From Tuberibacillus sp. Marseille-P3662 (GTDB lineage: Bacteria; Bacillota; Bacilli; Bacillales; Sporolactobacillaceae): DNA of 64,000 nucleotides. The translations under genes were made by a program, and so were the position numbers. The stretch covers positions 186,001-250,000 of the forward strand of contig NZ_FXBS01000006.1 in assembly GCF_900178005.1 (NCBI RefSeq). The letters are read 5' to 3'. Below the pieces are notes generated by a model that was not told where the DNA came from, made no database searches, and saw only the letters and a list, made by a program, of their open reading frames with translations. Shown here piece after piece: positions 9,051 through 17,785 of the stretch; positions within the stretch are counted from its first letter, which is position 1, and each line of letters opens with the position of its first letter.

Positions 9051-9115
9051 AAATAAATAAATAATCATATATATATAAACAAACAATATATATGATTATT
9101 TATGTTTATTTATTT
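9051..9115. repeat. Long A/T-only inverted repeat upstream of the rhamnose cluster
   Basis: Left arm 9051-9075 (repeated ATAA units, then ATCATATATATA) is mirrored by the right arm 9086-9115 with a 4-base insertion; the centre is AAACAAACA. It lies 170-235 bp before the MFS carrier gene. It could be an operator for the DeoR-type regulator or a cruciform; the central AAACAAAC motif recurs at the rhaEW promoter. Confidence 0.55.
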
Positions 9116-9251
9116 ACGATTTTACGTTAGAATTTTAATACGATCAAAATAAGGGGCTTTCAAATGTGGGTTTGGTGATGTAATTACGAATTTCGATCGT
9201 CATGTTTAGATCGATCTCTTTGAAGAATGATCTATATCATCATCAATTATA

Positions 9252-9265
9252 TGAAAGCGATTACT
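9252..9265 (+). promoter_or_regulatory. cre-like site before the rhamnose carrier gene
   Basis: TGAAAGCGATTACT matches the cre core closely and ends 19 bp before the proposed start codon at 9285, where bound CcpA would block transcription when a better sugar is present. Confidence 0.55.
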
Positions 9266-9284
9266 TTGAAGAAGGAGGATGAAG

Positions 9285-10598
9285 ATGGTCAAAATCGGTA
9301 GCAAGAACACAACCGGATGGAAGGCAACGATATCTGTAGCGATGGCAAACTACATTGAAGCAGGTTCGATCATTGCTGCAGCTAGCAGTCTTACGCTATG
9401 GCAAGCTTATCTTAGTATTGACAGTATAGGGGTTGGATTGTTAAGTGCTTTAAGTGCTAACGCATTTGGGGCAGCGGTCGGTGCATTAATTGGTGGCTAT
9501 TTGTGTGATAAATATGGAAGAAAGTTCATATATACATACGATTTATTGGCATACATGTTGGGTGTCGCGTTAATAGCGGGTTCGGTTAATTTTCCCATGC
9601 TTCTAATCGGAACGGTTATAACGGGTATCGCGGTCGGTGCTGGTGTCCCGGCATCATGGACATATATTGCCGAAGAGGCACCTCATAAAAAGCGGGCTGC
9701 ACATGTTGGTACAGCCCAGTTAGCATGGTCCATTGGACCAGCGGTGACGTTTTTGCTCGCAGTCCTATTCGCGCCACTTGGTTTGTTAGGAAGCCGCATC
9801 ATATTTATTCACTTATTTATTATTGCATTGATAACATGGTACATTCGCCAAGGATTACCCGAGTCAACAGTTTGGAAGGAAGGAAAAGAACGTCAAGAGA
9901 GGGAACGTAAAGCTGGCACCATTTCCAAAAGTGCGCTTAAAGAGTTGTTTAGTCTAAGTGTGAACAGAGAAGCACTATTTCTATTAGTTGGCATTTATTT
10001 GTTTTGGAACTTAACATCTGGTGCGATGGGTTACTTTATGCCTTACATTTATGAAAATGTAGGTGGATTATCCAATCAACAGGCCAACTTATTGCAGGCA
10101 CTATTATGGACTTTGACCGTCTTAACGACCTATTTTGTATTTATGAAGTTTGGCGATAGATTCAGCCGGCGATTTATATTTGGATTAGGAGCTGTGATGG
10201 GGATCGTCGCTTGGTTGATTTTAACGTTCTCAGCTATGAACTGGTTTTCATTGTTGGCATTTGTCATTTTATGGGGAAGTGCTGCTGGCATCGGCGCACA
10301 AGCATTTTACGGCTTATGGGCAAGTGAACTATTTCCGACAAAATATCGAGCGGGAGCGCAAGGATTTATGTATTTTCTTGTTCGTTTCGGTATAGGTATC
10401 TGGTCTTTCTTGTTACCGACAGTGATGGACACGTTAGGTTTCCAAACAGCTGGGATTGTCATGATTGGATTCTTAGTCGTCCATTGTATTATTGGTATAC
10501 TACTTGCACCTAATACTCAAGGTAAAACACTTGAGGAAATTGAAGATGAGCGGTTTGGTCAACCGGAAAAAACAATCCATGAAAATGAACTTATATGA
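9285..10598 (+). CDS. MFS sugar:proton symporter, probable L-rhamnose carrier
   Basis: 437 residues from the second ATG; the first ATG at 9279 overlaps the GAAGGAGG binding site itself. About 12 membrane spans are visible. The DKYGRKF loop after span 2, PESTVWKEG at the end of the first half and KFGDRFSRR plus NTQGKTLEEIEDE near the end are hallmarks of the sugar porter subfamily of the major facilitator superfamily. It is the first gene of the rhamnose cluster, 106 bp before rhaEW, so import of L-rhamnose is the likely role. It may be transcribed separately because rhaEW has its own promoter-like sequence. Confidence 0.82.
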   Translation: MVKIGSKNTTGWKATISVAMANYIEAGSIIAAASSLTLWQAYLSIDSIGVGLLSALSANAFGAAVGALIGGYLCDKYGRKFIYTYDLLAYMLGVALIAGSVNFPMLLIGTVITGIAVGAGVPASWTYIAEEAPHKKRAAHVGTAQLAWSIGPAVTFLLAVLFAPLGLLGSRIIFIHLFIIALITWYIRQGLPESTVWKEGKERQERERKAGTISKSALKELFSLSVNREALFLLVGIYLFWNLTSGAMGYFMPYIYENVGGLSNQQANLLQALLWTLTVLTTYFVFMKFGDRFSRRFIFGLGAVMGIVAWLILTFSAMNWFSLLAFVILWGSAAGIGAQAFYGLWASELFPTKYRAGAQGFMYFLVRFGIGIWSFLLPTVMDTLGFQTAGIVMIGFLVVHCIIGILLAPNTQGKTLEEIEDERFGQPEKTIHENELI

Positions 10599-10645
10599 AT
10601 CAAATAAGAGCCAGCTACGAAGAAGTTAAAATATAAAACAACTCA

Positions 10646-10690
10646 TTCAAAAATAAACAAAAGTATGTTATGATAAAACAAACATATTTA
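10646..10690 (+). promoter_or_regulatory. Probable rhaEW promoter with AAACAAA operator-like repeats
   Basis: TTCAAA (10646-10651) and TATGAT (10669-10674) are spaced by 17 bp, a plausible sigma-A promoter. AAACAAA-type motifs occur inside the spacer (near 10656) and just after the -10 (AAACAAACATATT at 10676-10688). A near copy, AAACAAACAATAT, is in the centre of the inverted repeat before the MFS gene, so both may be sites for the DeoR regulator of the cluster. Confidence 0.45.
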
Positions 10691-10704
10691 ATGGAGGCTT
10701 GCAA

Positions 10705-12771
10705 ATGGTTGAAAATCGCTGGAGTGACACTAACATCAATTATGAAAACGATTTAGACCAACTGGTGTACCGATCTAATTTACTTGGTTCGGATCGTTCG
10801 GTAGCCAATTGGGGTGGTGGAAATACCTCAATGAAAACCACGGAAACAGACTTTCGTGGCCGAGATATTGACGTGATGTGGGTTAAAGGGAGCGGTTCAG
10901 ATCTCGCAACAATGAAAGCTAAAAATTTTACGGGTTTGAACTTAGAAGATATCAGGCCGTTATTAGAACGTGAGGATATGTCTGATGAGGACATGGTTGA
11001 ATATTTATCGCATTGTATGATTGATGCCAAACATCCACGTTCGTCTATTGAAACATTGCTGCACGCCTTTTTGCCGTTCAAACATGTTGACCATACGCAT
11101 CCCGATGCCATTATCAGCATCTGTTGTTCGGATAACGGTAAGGATATTGCTAAAGAAATCTATGGTAATCGTTTCGTTTGGGTACCCTATATCCGTCCGG
11201 GTTTTTCGCTATCAAAAATGATCGCAGATGGCGTCAAAAACAACCCCAATGCTGAACTCGTATTAATGGAAAAGCACGGTCTTGTGACTTGGGGAGACAC
11301 ATCGAAGGAAAGCTATGACAAAACCATTTCTATTATTCAAGAAGCTGAAGATTATATTGATAAGCAAGCAAAAAATCACACATTATTTGGCGGGGCGCGA
11401 TATAGTGCGTTACCAGCGGATGAGCGTAAAGACGTCTTGGCACAAGTCCTACCTGTGATCAGGGGTGAGGTCAGTCAATATAAACCAATGCTGGCCACTT
11501 ACGATGATAGTGAGGAGACGTTAACGTTCGTTAACAGCTATGATGCTCCTGAGTTATCACAAGTTGGAGCGGCCTGTCCGGATCACTTGGTCCATACGAA
11601 GCGTGTGCCGCTTTATGTAGATTGGGATCCAACGAGCCAATCTGTAGATGATTTACTTGAACGCCTGAAATCAGGCATCGCGTCTTTTGAAAAAGACTAT
11701 CAAGCTTATTTTGAACGAAACAAAAGTCAAGACGATACCATGTCTGAACCCGTCCCTAGAGTGATTTTAATACCGGGAATTGGTATGGTGAATACCGGTA
11801 AAAGCTGGTCAGCGGCGAATGTGAGTGAATCATTATACCATCGGGCGATCTCGGTTATGAAGGGAGCGACAGTCTTAGGAAACTTTGTTTCCCTTAATGA
11901 GGCTGAATCATTTGCGGTTGAATATTGGCCTCTGGAACTCTATAAATTAAGTTTGGCGCCGCCAGAAGCTGAGTTTTCTCGTAAGGTGGCGTTTGTGACA
12001 GGTGGAGCCGGAGGCATCGGTAGCGCGACTTGCTATCGATTCGTTTCAGAAGGTGCTCATGTAGTGCTTGCCGATATTAATTTAGAAGGTGCCGAAAAGG
12101 TAGTTAGGGAGATTAATAGTCGATACGGTGCCGGCCGTGCAACGGCAGTCAAGATGGACGTCACAAAAGAAGAAGAAGTTGTCGGTGCCATCCAACAATC
12201 CGTTCTAACCTATGGCGGGCTAGATACGATTGTCAATAATGCTGGTTTGGCCAGCTCAAGTCCGTTTGAAGACACGACGATTGATAAGTGGGATTTGAAT
12301 ATGAATGTTCTTGTTAAAGGCTACTTCCTAGTAGCACGGGAAGCCTTTAAATTGATGAAGAACCAGGCCATTGGTGGCAACATGGTCTTTGTAGGGTCCA
12401 AAAATTCGATTTACGCGGGAAAAAATGCTGCAGCATATAGTACAGCCAAAGCGGCTGAAGTCCACCTCGCGCGAACGATTGCTGCCGACGGTGGGCAATA
12501 TGGCATTCGAGTCAATTCTGTTTTACCTGATGCTGTCATCCAAGGTTCGGCTATCTGGGATTCCAAATGGAAAGAAGAACGAGCAGCATCTTACGGCATT
12601 CATCCCGATGAATTAGAAGAACATTATCGTAAGCGAACCATTTTGAATGAGAATATTCTTCCGGCAGATATTGCTGAGTCAATTGCCTTCTTGGCATCGT
12701 CTAAAGCGGCGAAAACGACAGGAACGATGGTTACGGTTGATGGCGGCGTCGCAGCTGCGTTTACTCGCTAA
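10705..12771 (+). CDS. rhaEW: Bifunctional L-rhamnulose-1-phosphate aldolase / L-lactaldehyde dehydrogenase
   Basis: 688 residues, two domains. The N-terminal class II aldolase domain (about residues 1-400) has NWGGGNTSMK, HAFLP..VDHTHPDA with the zinc histidines and LVLMEKHGLVTWG. The C-terminal short-chain dehydrogenase domain (about 425-688) has FVTGGAGGIGSAT for NAD, NNAG and the catalytic YSTAK. It splits rhamnulose-1-phosphate to DHAP and L-lactaldehyde and oxidises the latter to lactate. This matches B. subtilis RhaEW (YuxG). The ATG at 10705 lies 7 bases after GGAGG; a TTG two codons earlier is too close. It begins the catabolic gene run ending in rhaR. Confidence 0.95.
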   Translation: MVENRWSDTNINYENDLDQLVYRSNLLGSDRSVANWGGGNTSMKTTETDFRGRDIDVMWVKGSGSDLATMKAKNFTGLNLEDIRPLLEREDMSDEDMVEYLSHCMIDAKHPRSSIETLLHAFLPFKHVDHTHPDAIISICCSDNGKDIAKEIYGNRFVWVPYIRPGFSLSKMIADGVKNNPNAELVLMEKHGLVTWGDTSKESYDKTISIIQEAEDYIDKQAKNHTLFGGARYSALPADERKDVLAQVLPVIRGEVSQYKPMLATYDDSEETLTFVNSYDAPELSQVGAACPDHLVHTKRVPLYVDWDPTSQSVDDLLERLKSGIASFEKDYQAYFERNKSQDDTMSEPVPRVILIPGIGMVNTGKSWSAANVSESLYHRAISVMKGATVLGNFVSLNEAESFAVEYWPLELYKLSLAPPEAEFSRKVAFVTGGAGGIGSATCYRFVSEGAHVVLADINLEGAEKVVREINSRYGAGRATAVKMDVTKEEEVVGAIQQSVLTYGGLDTIVNNAGLASSSPFEDTTIDKWDLNMNVLVKGYFLVAREAFKLMKNQAIGGNMVFVGSKNSIYAGKNAAAYSTAKAAEVHLARTIAADGGQYGIRVNSVLPDAVIQGSAIWDSKWKEERAASYGIHPDELEEHYRKRTILNENILPADIAESIAFLASSKAAKTTGTMVTVDGGVAAAFTR

Positions 12772-12813
12772 TATGAGACATAAATCTACTATTCTATGAT
12801 ATGGGGTGTTCAT

Positions 12814-13182
12814 ATGGAGCAAAACGGTAAAACCCAATGGTACATTGCCGATGCTTATATTCCGCCTGAGAGTTCCGGAGGATTAACAAGCCATGAGTCG
12901 ATTTGCGTCTTAAATACCCATGCCGAAGATGCCCGGTTAAATATTTCTGTTTATTTTGAGGATCGTGCTCCTATGGAAAATATTATACAAATTGTTCCGG
13001 GACAAAGAACCAAACACATTCGAACCGGTTCCCTGCAAGCAGGCGGGGAATCGATTCCTAAAGATGTGCCTTATGCATTAGCTGTCACGAGTGACATTCC
13101 TGTCGTGGTCCAATATAGCCGGCTGGATGCCACCCAATCTGAAAACGCTTTAATGACAACCATCGCATATGCTTCAATGTAA
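12814..13182 (+). CDS. Stand-alone Anabaena sensory rhodopsin transducer (ASRT)-family protein
   Basis: 122 residues, spanning essentially the whole domain. YIPPESSGGLTSHESICVLN, the VYFEDRAPM strand, VPGQRTKHIR and the end VVVQYSRLDATQSENALMTTIAYA closely parallel the cyanobacterial sensory rhodopsin transducer, a small beta-sandwich that forms tetramers. No rhodopsin gene is present. The family has been proposed (Aravind group) to bind small molecules, with non-photosensory members in sugar operons. Between rhaEW and rhaI it is likely to bind rhamnose or a pathway intermediate, as sensor or accessory enzyme; this is inference. Start chosen because GGGGTG precedes by five bases; an ATG six codons upstream has no such site. 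Confidence 0.88.
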   Translation: MEQNGKTQWYIADAYIPPESSGGLTSHESICVLNTHAEDARLNISVYFEDRAPMENIIQIVPGQRTKHIRTGSLQAGGESIPKDVPYALAVTSDIPVVVQYSRLDATQSENALMTTIAYASM

Positions 13183-13222
13183 TCTATGAGTAGTAAATTT
13201 AAAGAAAGGGAGCGGTGATACG

Positions 13223-14449
13223 ATGACTTTGACAGATCAAAGCTATGCCATTTTTGAACGACAACAACGTGATCGCGGGATTGATTTGGAAACGGTTAAA
13301 GACAAGCTTAAGACACTTAAGGTAGAAACACCTTCTTGGGGGTATGGGGATTCAGGTACGAGATTTAAAGTTTTTCAACAAGATGGCGTGCCGAGGGATC
13401 CTTTTGAAAAAATTGAAGATGCGGCTCAAGTTAATAAGTATACGGGGATGTCTCCTTCAGTAGCCATTCACATTCCTTGGGATAAAGTTGATAACTATGG
13501 GGAGTTAAAACAACATGCTCTGGACCATGGTGTGGATATTGGCGCTGTCAATCCGAATACCTTCCAAGATGATGACTATAAGCTAGGCAGTATCACCAAT
13601 TCCGACTCAGCGATTCGCCGGAAAGCTACCGATCATTTACTTGAATGTGTGGATATCGCAAAAACGGTAGGGTCAAAAGCGCTTAGTTTGTGGTTCGCGG
13701 ACGGAACAAATTATCCTGGGCAAGCGGATATTCGCAGACGGAAGCACTGGATGCATGAATGTCTTTCTGAAATGTATCAAGCCATGGATGATGATATGCG
13801 CATGTTAATCGAATATAAATTTTTCGAACCAGCTTTTTATCATACAGACTTGGCTGACTGGGGCATGGCCTATAATATGGCACAAAAATTAGGAGAGCGT
13901 GCTGAGGTACTTGTGGATACCGGGCATCATCCCCAGGCTACCAACGTTGAACATATTGTGGCATATCTAATGGATGAGCATCGCCTAGGCGGATTCCATT
14001 TCAACAGCCGCAAATATGCTGATGATGATTTGATCGCTGCGGCCCATCATCCATATGAACTGTTTTTGATTTTCTATCAAATCGTGAGTGCTCAGACCGA
14101 TACTAATCCAGCGGTCAGAAACAATGCTGAGAATATCTCTTACATGCTTGATCAATGTCATAATCTTGAACCAAAGATTCCGGCAATGATTCGTTCACTT
14201 ATTAATGTTCAAACTCAATATGCGAAGGCGCTTCTCATTAATTTAGATGAAGTCAGTGAAGCGCAGGAGAAACATGATGTTCTAGCTGCCGAGCATGCCG
14301 TCAGAAAAGGCTTTGAATGTGATGTCACACCACTCTTAGAGGTAGTCAGAGAAGAAATGGGTGTGCCGGCTGATCCTATGGCAGCCTATCTGAAGAGCGG
14401 TTATGGTGACAAAATTTTGGCCCGTGGTAAAGGTGGGGCCAGCTGGTGA
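13223..14449 (+). CDS. rhaI: L-rhamnose isomerase, Pseudomonas/rhizobial type
   Basis: 408 residues, TIM-barrel isomerase converting L-rhamnose to L-rhamnulose with Mn/Co. Typical metal-site segments are IEYKFFEPAFYHTD, VDTGHHPQATNVEH and GGFHFNSRKYADDD. These match the P. stutzeri-type RhaI rather than the E. coli RhaA, so the cluster carries the broad-specificity isomerase class. AAAGGGAGCGGTGATACG precedes the ATG. Its stop TGA overlaps the GTG start of rhaB, indicating coupled translation. Confidence 0.92.
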   Translation: MTLTDQSYAIFERQQRDRGIDLETVKDKLKTLKVETPSWGYGDSGTRFKVFQQDGVPRDPFEKIEDAAQVNKYTGMSPSVAIHIPWDKVDNYGELKQHALDHGVDIGAVNPNTFQDDDYKLGSITNSDSAIRRKATDHLLECVDIAKTVGSKALSLWFADGTNYPGQADIRRRKHWMHECLSEMYQAMDDDMRMLIEYKFFEPAFYHTDLADWGMAYNMAQKLGERAEVLVDTGHHPQATNVEHIVAYLMDEHRLGGFHFNSRKYADDDLIAAAHHPYELFLIFYQIVSAQTDTNPAVRNNAENISYMLDQCHNLEPKIPAMIRSLINVQTQYAKALLINLDEVSEAQEKHDVLAAEHAVRKGFECDVTPLLEVVREEMGVPADPMAAYLKSGYGDKILARGKGGASW

Positions 14450-15915
14450 ATGTTTTAGCCTTTGACATTGGTGCCAGTAGTGGGAGAGCGGTAATCGGTC
14501 ACCTTGATGGTCATCAATTAAAAACCCAAGAAGTTCATCGCTTTTCTAATGATCCAGTGGAGGTGGGTGGCCATCTCCACTGGGACATTTTAAGATTGTT
14601 TCATGAGGTCAAGCAGGGCATTCTTCAAGCTAAACATCAAGGATATGACGATATCCAAAGTTTAGCTATTGATACTTGGGCCGTTGATTTTGGCTTGCTT
14701 GATCAAAATGGAGAACTGTTGGGCAATCCTTATCATTACCGCGATCATCGGACAGATCATATGATTGACGAGGTACGGCAGCATTTATCAGAACATGATA
14801 TATTTTCTAGAACGGGCATTCAGTTTATGCAGATCAATACGCTCTATCATCTTTACGCGCAAAAAAAGGCAAATGTGTCTCTTTTGCAACAAGCGGATAC
14901 TTTTTTAATGATTCCTGATTTACTAAGGTATTTTCTTACTGGTACCAAGCAAAGTGAATTTACGAATGCGACAACGACCCAACTATTTCATGCATTTGAG
15001 AAGAAGTGGGATGACTATATATTGGAGCAATTGGGCTTGCCTACACACATTTTTACGGATCCGGTGGCACCTGGAACGGTGGTTGGAGAACTGCTTCCTT
15101 CTATCCGTCAAGAATTGGGTGTTTCATCAATTCCGGTGATGACGGTCGGAGAGCATGATACAGCATCCGCAGTCGCTGCGGTTCCAACAGATCAACAAAC
15201 GTTTGCTTACCTCAGCTGTGGGACCTGGTCCTTACTGGGGACGGAAGTTGATGCTCCCGTCATTAATCAACAAGCATTCGAGTGGAATTTTACCAATGAG
15301 GGAGGCGTCAATGACACCTACCGATTGCTCAAAAATATTATGGGATTATGGATCATTCAAGAATGTCAAAACACTTGGGAAAAAGCTGGGGAACCCTTGT
15401 CTTATGATGAAATGAATGACGCCGTTAAGCATGCTAGTCCTTTTCAATCTTTCATTGATCCTGACCATGTCATGTTCCTAAATCCTTTGAGTATGCCGGA
15501 ACAAGTTCAGCAATATTGTCGTGACACGCATCAGCATGTCCCAGAAACAAAAGGTGGTATCCTTCGTTCGGTTCTTGAAAGTCTCGCTTTAAAATATCGC
15601 TTCGTGCTTGAGAGGTTGGAAACATTGGCAGATACAACGTTTTCAGGTCTGCATATGGTTGGAGGTGGCATAAACAATGAAATTTTGTGTCAGTTCACTG
15701 CTAATGCGATCCAACGTCCTGTTTATGCTGGACCGGTAGAGGCCACGTCATTAGGTAATTTATTGACTCAATACCAAGGTTTAGGGCATATTAAAGGCAT
15801 AGAAGAGGCGAGATGGATTGTTCGGGAGTCCTATCCATTTAAAACGTTCACACCACAAGATGAAAAAATATGGGAACAAGCTTATCAATCATTTTGTCAC
15901 CTTATCAATGAATGA
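14446..15915 (+). CDS. rhaB: L-rhamnulokinase
   Basis: 489 residues, FGGY kinase. NVLAFDIGASSGRAVIG is the first phosphate-binding strand; SLAIDTWAVDFGLLD, the HYRDHRT segment (sugar contact region) and YLSCGTWSLLGTE are characteristic of rhamnulokinases. The VGGGINNEILCQFTANAIQRPV segment near residue 405 is the adenosine-binding region. It phosphorylates rhamnulose at C1 for RhaEW. The GTG start overlaps the rhaI stop by two bases. Its 3' end overlaps an out-of-use ATG in the regulator frame. Confidence 0.95.
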   Translation: MNVLAFDIGASSGRAVIGHLDGHQLKTQEVHRFSNDPVEVGGHLHWDILRLFHEVKQGILQAKHQGYDDIQSLAIDTWAVDFGLLDQNGELLGNPYHYRDHRTDHMIDEVRQHLSEHDIFSRTGIQFMQINTLYHLYAQKKANVSLLQQADTFLMIPDLLRYFLTGTKQSEFTNATTTQLFHAFEKKWDDYILEQLGLPTHIFTDPVAPGTVVGELLPSIRQELGVSSIPVMTVGEHDTASAVAAVPTDQQTFAYLSCGTWSLLGTEVDAPVINQQAFEWNFTNEGGVNDTYRLLKNIMGLWIIQECQNTWEKAGEPLSYDEMNDAVKHASPFQSFIDPDHVMFLNPLSMPEQVQQYCRDTHQHVPETKGGILRSVLESLALKYRFVLERLETLADTTFSGLHMVGGGINNEILCQFTANAIQRPVYAGPVEATSLGNLLTQYQGLGHIKGIEEARWIVRESYPFKTFTPQDEKIWEQAYQSFCHLINE

Positions 15916-15932
15916 GAAAGAGAGGAGAAAGC

Positions 15933-16709
15933 ATGCTTGTTGCAGAGAGACAACAAAAGGTTGTTGACATAGTTAATGAACGGAAGAGTATACGAGTATC
16001 AGAGCTTAGCGATATGTTTTCTGTTACTGAGGAAACTATTCGACGCGATCTTGAAAAATTAGAACATGATGGGAAACTGAGTCGCAGCCACGGAGGTGCT
16101 GTTAGCGTCAGTACAACAAGCTCGCCGGAAGTTCCTTATTCCGAGCGAGAGATTCTTAATGTTAAAGAAAAGAGGGAAATCGCCAGTGAGGCCGTCAACC
16201 AAGTTGTTGCCGGAGATAAAATCATTCTTGATGCGAGTTCAACGGCTTGGTATATGGCCAAGATTATTCCCGATATTCCCTTAACCGTGCTAACGAATTC
16301 AATTAAGGTTGCCATTGAATTAAGTTCAAAAACACAGATCACGGTGATTTCAACCGGAGGCATTTTACTCCAGCGATCACTGTCTTATGCTGGTCCCTTA
16401 GCCGAAGATTCCTTGAGTGCCTATCATGTTAACAAAGCGTTTATTTCTTCAAAGGGATTCCATTTTGAGCACGGCATCAGTGAATCGAATGAACAACAGG
16501 CTCGAATTAAGAAAAAAATGATCAGTATTACAGATGCTGTCTATGCGATGGTCGATCACAGTAAATTTGGAGTGCAAGCATTTACTCATGTTGCTGGTGT
16601 TCATCAAATTGATCACATTATTACGGATAGCCATATTGAGGAAAAAACAGTGGACCGGTTAACTGACTTATCGCTTAATGTCATTAAAGTGGAGGAGACG
16701 GCTGTTTAA
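15933..16709 (+). CDS. rhaR: DeoR-family transcriptional regulator of the rhamnose genes
   Basis: 258 residues. The N-terminal winged helix (KSIRVSELSDMFSVTEETIRRDL, about residues 18-40) is a classic DeoR HTH. It is followed by the DeoRC sugar-phosphate-sensing domain with ILDASSTAWYMA, TNSIKVAIEL and VMVDHSKFG-like VDHSKFGVQAF. The start ATG at 15933 follows GAGAGGAGA; an ATG at 15912 overlaps rhaB. Position at the end of the catabolic run, as for B. subtilis RhaR, suggests it represses the cluster and responds to rhamnulose-1-phosphate. AAACAAAC motifs at the rhaEW promoter and MFS upstream repeat are candidate sites. Confidence 0.88.
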   Translation: MLVAERQQKVVDIVNERKSIRVSELSDMFSVTEETIRRDLEKLEHDGKLSRSHGGAVSVSTTSSPEVPYSEREILNVKEKREIASEAVNQVVAGDKIILDASSTAWYMAKIIPDIPLTVLTNSIKVAIELSSKTQITVISTGGILLQRSLSYAGPLAEDSLSAYHVNKAFISSKGFHFEHGISESNEQQARIKKKMISITDAVYAMVDHSKFGVQAFTHVAGVHQIDHIITDSHIEEKTVDRLTDLSLNVIKVEETAV

Positions 16710-16730
16710 AAATAAGCCGAAAGATGATTA

Positions 16731-16778
16731 TAAAGAGACCATGGCTCGTTGTTGAGCTAATGGTCTCTTTATTTTTTA
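16731..16778 (+). terminator. Terminator of the rhamnose operon
   Basis: AAAGAGACCAT pairs with ATGGTCTCTTT, with an inner CTC/GAG stem, and is followed by ATTTTTTAT. Confidence 0.9.
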
Positions 16779-16981
16779 TATTTGCATCTCATAACCATAG
16801 AGAGGCAATGATTACGCCATTCTTATCTGTTTGGATTGTACTAAGGATATGTGTAATCATGTGCTTCATCAATCATTAAATTATTTCTTAAGTTGATAAA
16901 TCCCAAATTTACTAAATAAGCTTGGAAAAAAGTTATTCCGAAAATGAGACATATATTCTTTTTTTAATAAGACGCAATGAT

Positions 16982-16995
16982 TGTAAGCGCTTAAT
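16982..16995 (+). promoter_or_regulatory. cre-like site in a gene-poor stretch
   Basis: TGTAAGCGCTTAAT closely matches the cre consensus. It lies upstream of a 16-codon frame and the broken MFS gene, so it probably belonged to a sugar operon that has since decayed. The 200 bp between the rhaR terminator and this site show nothing else. Confidence 0.5.
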
Positions 16996-17020
16996 GTTAG
17001 AGAAAGAGGGGGAATAACTA

Positions 17021-17071
17021 ATGGTTATTAAGGATGATCTATTTTTAATTTATTATATTCATATTGAATAG
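17021..17071 (+). CDS. 16-codon reading frame after the cre site, possible leader peptide or gene remnant
   Basis: ATG seven bases after a strong GAGGGGGA site; the product (MVIKDDLFLIYYIHIE) is not recognised. It could be the surviving start of a deleted gene, in keeping with the decayed genes that follow, or a leader peptide. Confidence 0.3.
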   Translation: MVIKDDLFLIYYIHIE

Positions 17072-17113
17072 ATTGTTTAAAACCCCATTAATTATGATGT
17101 AGGAGGATTCATC

Positions 17114-17401
17114 ATGAAAAAGTTGATTTTAGTTTCAGTTTTGTGTGGCCTTGGTTACATGATGTATTCAGTCGATCGAATGGTCATGTCCTCATCCGTA
17201 GGATTGATTTCCAATGATTTAGGATTAACAAACGGACAGTCAGGATTACTTTTAAGCTCATTTTTTTATGGTTTTATCGCTTTCCTATTTATCGGCGGGA
17301 TTTTTTCTGACAAATTTAGTAGTAAATGGGTTGTGATTTTTGGTACATTAGTCAATCTCCTTAATCCGAGCCTTATAGAAGACGGCTGTTTCACCCATTA
17401 A
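17114..17401 (+). pseudogene. Truncated MFS transporter (first 75-80 residues only)
   Basis: A good ribosome binding site (GTAGGAGGATTCATC) and an N-terminus typical of MFS anion or sugar-acid carriers are intact: GYMMYSVDRMVMSS, GLTNGQSGLLLSSFFYG and GGIFSDKF. After VVIFGTLVNLL the frame runs into unrelated sequence and stops; a full carrier has about 400 residues and 12 spans, of which only two or three remain. The break at about 17,360 abuts another gene fragment on the opposite strand, which points to a deletion or recombination junction. Confidence 0.8.
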
Positions 17402-17434
17402 TTACGTTTCTATTTTTATATAACGTTCATTAAA

Positions 17435-17740
17435 TCAATTGACGTCTTCCATATACATTCTAAAGAATTTTTCCTTGCTATCTTGTATGGGGGCAGTTGT
17501 CAAACCCCCGATATAGCCAATTTCTTTGTGACCTGTTTTAATAAAATAGTCTAACACTTGACTTGTGATTGTCTTGAAGTCAACCAATACTGCATCACAA
17601 TGTTCCTCCGGACTTGTATCAACAAAAAAATATTTTTTGAAATCAATTTTAATTTTTTTATCTGTTCGTCATTAAATCTACCAACAGCAATGACCCCATC
17701 TATCTCTCCAGTAATATACGGATTCACCGTGACACCCTTT
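17435..17740 (-). pseudogene. Fragment of a LacI/GalR-family regulator, frameshifted
   Basis: Read on the minus strand, DGVIAVGRFNDEQIKKL and, after a one-base shift in a run of seven A/T bases (17624-17630), FVDTSPEEHCDAVLVDF, VLDYFIKTGHKEIGYIGG and KEKFFRMYMED match the effector-binding domain of LacI regulators. The HTH domain and C-terminal third are missing. It was probably the regulator of the neighbouring, also broken, sugar genes. Confidence 0.7.
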
Positions 17741-17785
17741 AATTAAGTAAGGAAGTCAGTTAAATAAAGATAGGAGGCTGTTAAA

